Position numbers and translations under genes: made by a program. Below the pieces are notes generated by a model. That model searched no databases. It worked only from the letters and a program-made list of their open reading frames with translations, and was not told where the DNA came from. Source: Allolobophora icterica (lineage: Eukaryota; Annelida; Clitellata; Crassiclitellata; Lumbricidae). Taken from it: a stretch of DNA of 64,000 nt. Below, piece by piece: positions 57,601-64,000 of this stretch (positions within the stretch are counted from its first letter, which is position 1; each line of letters begins with the position of its first letter). The DNA is taken from the NCBI GenBank assembly GCA_963556255.1, contig OY744612.1, positions 18,142,900 to 18,206,899 on the forward strand. Direction: 5' to 3'.

Positions 57601-60050
57601 TCACCTTTTCTTTGCATTCTTCTTTGCCTTCTTCCTTGCCTTCTTCTTTGTCTTTCTACTCACCTTTTCTTTGCCTTCTTCTTTGCCTTCGTCTTTGCCT
57701 TCTTCTTTGTCTTTCTACTCACCTTTTCTTTGCCTTCTTCTTTGCCTTCTTCTTTGCCTTCTTCTTTGCCTTCTTCTTTGCCTTCTTCTTTGTCTTCTTC
57801 TTTGCCTTCTTCTTTGCCTTCTTCTTTGCCTTCTTCTTTGTCTTTCTACTCACCTTTTCTTTGCCTTCTTCTTTGCCTTATTCTTTGACTTCTCCTTTGT
57901 CTTCTTCTTTGCCTTCTTCTTTGTCTTTCTACTCACCTTTTCTTTGCCTTCTTCTTTGCCTTCTTCTTTGCCTTCTTCTTTGTCTTTCTACTCACCTTTT
58001 CTTTGCTTTCCTCTTTATCTTCTTCTTTGCCTTCTTCTTTGTCTTTCTACTCACTTTTTCTTTGCCTTCTTCTCTGCTTCTTCTTTGTCTTCTTCTTTGC
58101 CTTCTTCGTTGGCTTTCTACTCACCTTTTCTTTGCCTTCTTCTTTGCCTTCTTCTTTGACTTCTTCTTTGCCTTCTTCTTTGCCTTCTTCTTCGTCTTTC
58201 TACTCACTTTTTCTTTGCCTTCTTCTTTGCCTTCTTCTTTGCCTTCTTCATTGTCTTCTTCTTTGCCTTCTTCTTTGCCTTCTTCTTTGCCTTCTTCTTT
58301 GCCTTCTTCGTTTGCTTTCTACTCACCTTTTCTTTGCCTTCTTCTTTGCCTTCTTCTTTGACTTCTTCTTTGCCTTCTTCTTTGCCTTCTTCTTCGTCTT
58401 TCTACTCACCTTTTCTTTGCCTTCGTCTTTGCCTTCTTCTTTGCCTTCTTTGTCTTTCTACTCACCTTTTCTTTGATTTTCTTCTTTGCCTTCTTCTTTG
58501 TCTTCTTCTTTTTCTACTTCTTTTCCTTCTTCTTTGCCTTCTTCTTTGCCTTCTTCTTTGCCTTCTTCTTTGCCTTCTTCTTTGCCTTCTTCTTTGCCTT
58601 CTTCTTTGCCTTCTTCTTTGTCTTTGTACTCACCTTTCCTTTGCCTTCTTCTTTGCCTTCTTCTTTGCCTTCTTCTTTGCCTTCTTCTTTGTCTTTCTAC
58701 TCACCTTTTCTTTGCCTTCTTCTTTGCCTTCTTCCTTGCCTTCTTCTTTGTCTTTCTACTCACCTTTTCTTTGCCTTTTTCTTTGCCTTTTTATTTGCCT
58801 TCTTCTTTGTCTTCTTCTTTGCCTTCTTCGTTGGCTTTCTGCTCACCTTTTCTTTGCCTTCTTCTTTGCCTTCTTCTTTGTCTTTCTACTCACCTTTTCT
58901 TTGCCTTCTTGTTTGTCTTCTTCTTTGCCTTCTTCTCTGTCTTTCTACTCACCTTTTCTTTGCCTTCTTCTTTGCCTTCTTCTTTGTCTTCTTCTTTGCC
59001 TTCTTCTTTGCCTTCTTCTTTGCCTTCTTCTTTGCCTTCTTCTTTGTCTTTCTACTCACCTTTTCTTTGCATTCTTCTTTGCCTTCTTCCTTGCCTTCTT
59101 CTTTGTCTTTCTACTCACCTTTTCTTTGCCTTCTTCTTTGCCTTCGTCTTTGCCTTCTTCTTTGTCTTTCTACTCACCTTTTCTTTGCCTTCTTCTTTGC
59201 CTTCTTCTTTGCCTTCTTCTTTGCCTTCTTCTTTGCCTTCTTCTTTGTCTTCTTCTTTGCCTTCTTCTTTGCCTTCTTCTTTGCCTTCTTCTTTGTCTTT
59301 CTACTCACCTTTTCTTTGCCTTCTTCTTTGCCTTATTCTTTGCCTTCTCCTTTGTGTTCTTCTTCGCCTTCTTCTTTGTCTTTCTACTCACCTTTTCTTT
59401 GCCTTCTTCTTTGCCTTCTTCTTTGCCTTCTTCTTTGTCTTTCTACTCACCTTTTCTTTGCTTTCCTCTTTATCTTCTTCTTTGCCTTCTTCTTTGTCTT
59501 TCTACTCACCTTTTCTTTGCCTTCTTCTTTGCCTTCTTCTTTGCCTTCTTCTTTGTCTTTCTACTCACCTTTTCTTTGCTTTCCTCTTTATCTTTTTCTT
59601 TGCCTTCTTCTTTGCCTTTTTCTTTGTCTTCTTCTTTGCCTTCTTCTTTGGCTTCTTCTTTGGCTTCTTCTTTGCCTTCTTCTTTGTCTTCTTCTTTGCC
59701 ATCTTCTTTACGTTCACCTTTGTCTTTTAGTTCACCTTCGTCTTTGTGTTCTTCTTTGCCTTCTTCTTTGTCTTTCTACTCACCTTTCTTTACCTTCTTC
59801 TTTGCCTTCTTCTTTGTCTTCTTCTTTGCCTTCTTCTTTACGTTCACCTTTGTCTTTTAGTTCACCTTCGTCTTTGTGTTCTTCTTTGCCTTCTTCTTTG
59901 TCTTTCTACTCACCTTTCTTTACCTTCTTCTTTGCCTTCTTCTTTGCCTTCTTCTTTGCCTTCTTCTGTATCTTGCTCACTGTTTTCTCTCTTGCCTTCT
60001 CCTTTGTATTTTACTTGCCTTCTTCTTTGCCTTCTTTTTGTCTTTCTAAT
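42661..60050 (+). repeat. ~17.4-kb array of the 9-mer CTTCTTTGC with a recurring 33-bp variant
   Basis: The core unit CTTCTTTGC is repeated in runs of about three to ten, broken by CTTCTTTGTCTTTCTACTCA plus CCTTTTCTTTGC blocks and by rarer TGCGTTCACCTTTGTCTTTT blocks. The plus strand is almost all C and T with single G's. The left (42.7-43.8 kb) and right (59.94-60.05 kb) edges are more diverged and share TTCTGTATCTTGCT, while the interior is homogeneous. The 9-bp period keeps all three plus frames free of stops, giving false frames up to 2,150 codons (FFA, LLC and SLPS repeats). No gene is supported. Confidence 0.98.
55943..60050 (+). repeat. 2,391-bp higher-order duplication in the CTTCTTTGC array
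   Basis: Sequence starting at 55943 recurs at 58334: predicted frames 55943-57469 and 58334-59860 have the same 508 residues, and frames at 56095 and 58486 (414 residues) and at 56082 and 58473 start likewise. The offset is 2,391 bp each time. Blocks with other offsets (for example 1,378 bp between 47320 and 48698, 1,132 bp between 48507 and 49639) are also visible. Confidence 0.88.
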
Positions 60051-60483
60051 TGGCTTCTGAAATTTTCACGACTTCTAAACTATTGTGACTTCTTTTAGAA
60101 TTTCGCAATTAACTTGTGGTTTTAATTTTGGCGAGCTTTTTCTTGGTCGAAGTCACCCTCACAAGGCGAATTTTGGACTGTAGGCATGAGTTTATGAATT
60201 AACACAGTTCTATAGGCAATACAGAGCTTAGGCGTAGACAAAAATACAGGCCTTTTCGCACGAACTTGAACAGCTAGCTAGGAATGAGTTTTTGACAAAA
60301 CAAGAATTTAGTGAGGAAGTGACAGTCGGTCAGCCAACTAGTCAATGAACTACATACTATAATGCAGGTAGACGGATATCACAAAATGCATCATGCGCAT
60401 GCGAATGATAGCAAATCAATTTAGGCCGACGTATCACCAACAACACATCAACACAGGCGCAAGCACACATACAACTTAAGGCA

Positions 60484-60486
<3 letters not shown>
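60051..60486. other. Unannotated sequence
   Basis: No gene or repeat recognised. Confidence 0.4.
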
Positions 60487-60526
<40 letters not shown>

Positions 60527-60645
60527 ACGCACACGCACACGCGCACGCACACGCGCACGCGCACGCGCACGCGCACGCGCACACGCACACGCACACGCAC
60601 ACGCACACGCACACGCACACACACACATGATACACACACACAAAC
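60487..60645 (+). repeat. CA/CG alternating repeat
   Basis: CACA at both edges, with CACGCACACGCG units in the middle. It is almost strictly alternating purine-pyrimidine with many CpGs, a strong Z-DNA-type sequence. Confidence 0.96.
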
Positions 60646-60829
60646 AAACATGCGGACAGGCAGGAAAGAGAGTTCTGGACGGTTATATCGTATCGGACTT
60701 TTTGCACTGGTCTATTTCAAGGCCTCCTTTATTACATCTGCCAACCTCGTTCAATTCCTTCAATTCAGCTGTAACGCTCTAACGTATCGGCTAACATGCC
60801 TCATAAATCATAAAATGTCTCTCTGATCG

Positions 60830-60896
60830 GAAATTTGAACTCACGACCTCTGTCTGACAGTCCAATAACTAACCACTAAACTATTGTACACCCTTA
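60830..60896 (-). mobile_element. tRNA-like SINE head
   Basis: The minus strand has A-box-like ATAGTTTAGTGGTTAGT and B-box-like GTGAGTTCAAATT, related to the heads at 2750 and 10598. It is truncated. Confidence 0.55.
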
Positions 60897-60954
60897 ATAT
60901 AACTTTTATCGTGACTGCCATCATTGTTATAAATGTTTTACCTGGAAAATCTAA

Positions 60955-60957
<3 letters not shown>

Positions 60958-61003
<46 letters not shown>
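60958..61003 (+). repeat. TAA microsatellite
   Basis: About 15 TAA units, ending 35 bp before a 5'-truncated LINE. Confidence 0.95.
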
Positions 61004-61004
<1 letters not shown>

Positions 61005-61037
61005 GGCGAATTTTGTCATTCAGATAATTAGGCCTAC

Positions 61038-61834
61038 GCAGCATACAGACAATCATATTGGGATGGTCCTCTCGTGAAGAGAGTGGTGGACTCATTGGAC
61101 GCCTCTCTGGTCGACGCTTACCACCAAGCAAGATTCAAAGCAACCTCAGCACCACACGCCAGCGACTGGCTGTTCGCACTACCGATGTCATCATGCGGGC
61201 TGCGATTGGATGACGAGGCGGTAAGAATTGCAGTAGGCCTCAGACTGGGGACGAATATATGCGAACCGCACGCATGTCCCTGTGGAGCAATGGTGACGGC
61301 GGACGGGTCGCACGGGATGTCATGCAACCTAGGACCTGGCAGAATCGCAAGACATGCAGCTTTGAATGATTGATAAGCCGACGCCTATCACGAGCGGGCG
61401 TCCCTAATATCAAGGAACCACCTGGACTGTCGAGGACGGACGGGAGACGACCGGACGGACTTACGCTGATACCATGGCGCAGAGGCCGAAGTCTTGTATG
61501 GGACGTCACCGTAACTGACACTGTGGCGCCCTCTTACCTACATGCAACGTCCGCGACATCAGGAGCAGCAGCGGAACTAGCGGCCACGAGAAAGAACAAC
61601 AAGTACAGCCAGATCCGCGCAGACCACTTTTTTGTCCCTCTGGCTTTCGAGACCTTAGGCCCTATCAATGACGACGGAATGGCCCTTATAAAAGACTTGG
61701 GGAGATACTTAGCTTTAACCACCGGAGACCCTAGGGAGACTTGTTATCTACTCCAGCGGTTGTCAATCACCATACAACGCTTCAATGCTGTTGCCTTCAT
61801 AGGAACTTTCATGCGGCCAGAACTTGTCGAGTGA
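61038..61834 (+). pseudogene. 5'-truncated non-LTR retrotransposon: CCHC and restriction-like endonuclease domain
   Basis: Starts within the region after RT (SYWDGPLVKRVVDSL), then ASDWLFALP, a CCHC-type cluster (ACPCGAMV, H, MSC) and a PD-(D/E)XK-like nuclease: IKEPPGLSRTDGRRPDGLTL, then WDVTVTD. The C-terminal SITIQRFNAVAFIGTFM is followed by TGA at 61832-61834. One frameshift near 61371 (ND stop, then ISRRLSR in another frame) breaks the frame; a single missing base explains it. Both candidate nuclease acids (D of RPDG and D of WDV) are present. The element lacks RT because of 5' truncation, usual for target-primed insertion, and its short 3' end runs into TAAATAAATAATAAT repeats. Confidence 0.82.
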
Positions 61835-61913
61835 TGTTTTGTTTGTTTGATAAACAAATGTACAAATAAAAAAATAAATAAATAATAATAATAATAAGGA
61901 ACATAATTTTAAA

Positions 61914-61975
<62 letters not shown>
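61835..61975 (+). repeat. LINE 3' end and TAA tail
   Basis: About 40 bp of 3' untranslated sequence, then TAA-type repeats (61867-61975, one interruption near 61895-61912). It shows that this LINE family ends in a TAA-type tail. Confidence 0.85.
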
Positions 61976-61976
<1 letters not shown>

Positions 61977-61977
61977 G

Positions 61978-62175
61978 GTACCTTTCCTTCAAACCATGAA
62001 GACGAGGCCTGACCCTCCAGACAATTTACCTGCTCCTAAATAATTTTTTCCAAATCCTGAGGGATCACTGATACCTCGGGTAAAAAAAAATAATAATAAT
62101 AATAAATATAAGTATCCGAAGTAGGCCTACCTAGAATCCTGAGGGATTAGAGGTGCCTTGGGGTAAAATATAATT
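61978..62175 (+). mobile_element. Two SINE-like 3' ends
   Basis: The first copy runs GACGAGGCCTGACCCTCCAG, CCTGAGGGATCACTGATACC, TCGGG and then an A-run and TAA repeat. The second (62140-62175) has only CCTGAGGGATTAGAGGTGCC TTGGGG. They belong to the family at 37553 and 39828-40060. Confidence 0.6.
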
Positions 62176-63409
62176 ATAATGATCATAGGCCTAATAATAA
62201 TGAGTATCAGTAATAGCAGTGTATTATTGGCTATCAAAATTGGTACCCCCACGTTTTAGACCAAAGTTGCGTCCCTGAGCGAGGTTGCTCCGAGCGGGTT
62301 ACTTTTCTTCGGTGTTAATAGGTAGTTAGTCATCGTTACACACTGGTTTAAAGTGAGGACTTACCAGAGTAGTTGGTGCTTTGCTTCCGTAGCCTGTTCA
62401 TGCGTGTGTTAGGATCCTGCCTTCGCCCGAACGACAAAGATGATCAACGTCCTTGTGTTTCAGCAGGTTTACGTGATGCTTGGACTAACATGAATATGCA
62501 TACGCCCTTGTTCGTAACGAACCGCCTGAAATTTTCAGCTTTGATTTACATAATTGACAGCCTGAGCTGTTTGGTCTACAGAATGGCCAACAAAGTATGA
62601 TTATCCCCACACAACACCTTTTAAATTCTTTACTTTAGACATTGATATAATTATTGCACTCGCCAAGTTTAAGCAAAAATAACAGTTTGCGACAAAGAAC
62701 AGCGTTCCTCACTAGTAAAACGTCATAGGCTTATGACGTCACCAACTAACAAACGGCATAAATGAATTATTAAAACAATTACGTAACCCAGCGCAGCGCT
62801 ATCTTTTATCTGTGAATCTCGTAGTCTTCATTTTGAAAAGCTGACCCGCTGTATCTTCCTGTTACATTTCCGTCATCTGAATCTCGGCTAGGAAAAATAC
62901 GGGCTTATCCCTCCCTGGTTACACAGTAACCTCATCTTATCGTTATCTGGAATCAACCTGACTCGCGACTTTGCCATAGGGATACGGTGACTGCCAGGCT
63001 GAGGTATACCACTAATTATTGGCTAGATTGCCTGACTGGGGGTTGGAAGAGACCACAGAGGATCGAGACAGCCTAGCCCAGATAGATGAGGCTGATGAGA
63101 AACGATCACAAAAAAGAGAACAGTATGTAGTTCTGGGAGCGGTGTTCAATTCTTGCAGTATTGGCGCTTTGGAGAGATGACTTAGACAATTTAGTCTAAA
63201 AGCAAGTAGATACTACAGCGGTTGTCTCGAATAGATTAGATTCTTAATTCGTTGTAAGCTACGTCGTAACCGTCTCTGTAGTGTAACTCAATTACTATAT
63301 ATTTTGCTCATTCGAAAGAGTATACAGGTCACAGGTTGAAGTGACAGTCTTGAAGGCAATGACAATAAATTATGTAAAAAGGAACAATCGTGTCAGTTTT
63401 GGTCGGGTC
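62176..63409. other. Unannotated sequence
   Basis: No gene recognised; the frame at 62373-62600 has no features. The stretch 62240-62270 (AAAATTGGTACCCCCACG, then TTTTAGACCAAAGTTGC) resembles 41244-41290, hinting at another dispersed repeat. Confidence 0.35.
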
Positions 63410-63417
63410 CGCTAAAG

Positions 63418-63953
63418 CAATGTGATTCTCGTTAACGTTAACGATGACGAAAATGTTCGTTAACGAACAAAAAATGATTTCGTTAACGATAACTATAACT
63501 AAAAAATATCATTAACAATAACTATAACTATGACGAAAATAACACTAACGAAAATTCATTGCTATTTTCGTTAATAAGAATAAAAAAGTGCAATATCCAC
63601 TAACGTGAGAACGTGAAAATACACCCGTTAACGAAAGCAAAATGATTCCTATGTTCGCCTTGGATGTCGGTAAATATGGAGCGCTGTGTATTCATGAAGC
63701 TGAATGCACCCATTCGTCAAAGCTGTAAGCAAATTATTGTGTAACACGTCTTCATAATTCAGTGTGATTTTCATTAACGATAACGGTAACGAAAATGTTT
63801 TCGTTAACGAAAGCAAAATGATTTCGTTAACGATAACTATAACTGTAACTAAAAAATAATATTAACTATAACTGTAACTATAACTAAAATGAAAAACCAT
63901 TAACTATAACTGTAACCGTAACTGAAATAAAATCTGTAAGGAGAATCACACTG
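63418..63953. mobile_element. Complete hAT-like MITE with internal TAACTATAACTG repeats
   Basis: The left end CAATGTGATTCTC and right end GAGAATCACACTG are inverted repeats. The octamer CGCTAAAG is on both sides (63410-63417 and 63954-63961), a perfect 8-bp duplication. Inside, both subterminal regions carry GTTAACGATAAC-like units. A second left-end-like motif (CAGTGTGATTTTC) sits at 63760, suggesting a nested or internally duplicated copy. The right half has about two monomers of the satellite at 11.5-16.4 kb. No transposase. Confidence 0.9.
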
Positions 63954-64000
63954 CGCTAAAGCCAGGCGGCATAACTCTTATGGGAATTAAGCTTTACAAA

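Noticed and set aside
42834..60098. Many long plus-strand open frames (up to 2,150 codons) of FFA, LLC and SLPS repeats
   Set aside because: They follow from a 9-bp stop-free period, occur in all three frames at once, and have no splice, start or domain evidence.
62373..62600. 75-codon open frame
   Set aside because: No domain, no homology recognised, ordinary length for chance in this composition.

Overview
This is a repeat-dominated, AT-rich stretch of an animal nuclear genome. It holds one confidently recognised host gene, the last two coding exons of a Prrx-type paired-related homeobox gene (about 5.24-6.85 kb, + strand). The split homeodomain, GT-AG introns, AATAAA polyadenylation signal, tRNA-derived SINE-like repeats, several LINE and hAT remnants and a Gmr1-type LTR retrotransposon fit a marine invertebrate, probably a deuterostome, because Gmr1 elements were first described in deuterostomes. 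The species cannot be named from the sequence.

Layout: 0-5 kb is a nested hAT-type MITE, tetranucleotide arrays, a SINE and probable intron. At 5-7 kb are the Prrx exons with a long TAC microsatellite in the upstream intron. At 7-11 kb are a MITE, tetranucleotide arrays, a GC-rich patch and short minisatellites. At 11.5-16.4 kb is a satellite of a ~38-bp monomer with 805-bp and 538-bp higher-order units. At 17-18 kb two GGTCTT arrays flank a broken hAT transposase C-terminus. At 22-35 kb a ~1.45-kb sequence is tandemly duplicated; copy A carries a 1.9-kb element (itself carrying a 1.1-kb MITE) and copy B carries a young, full-length 6,963-bp LTR retrotransposon. At 35-37 kb are more tandem repeats. 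At 37.6-41.2 kb and 61-62.2 kb are broken non-LTR retrotransposons and SINE-like tails joined by TAA/ATT tracts. At 41.5-42.1 kb is a ~627-bp pure CA repeat. At 42.7-60.05 kb is a ~17.4-kb array based on the 9-mer CTTCTTTGC, in which every long reading frame is an artefact. The window ends in a complete hAT-like MITE of the family whose internal repeat makes up the 11.5-16.4 kb satellite.

Main points: (1) the LTR element has Ty3-type domains in Ty1/copia-like order (protease-integrase-RT-RNase H) in one uninterrupted 1,817-codon frame; (2) six or seven insertions can be resolved to 8-bp target duplications, giving a relative order of events; (3) one MITE family appears to have seeded a multi-kilobase satellite; (4) the 9-mer array shows very recent kilobase-scale duplication and needs an assembly check. 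Apart from the Prrx exons and the LTR element I see no confident intact protein-coding gene; 'nothing recognised' entries mean no recognisable gene by eye, not proof of absence.
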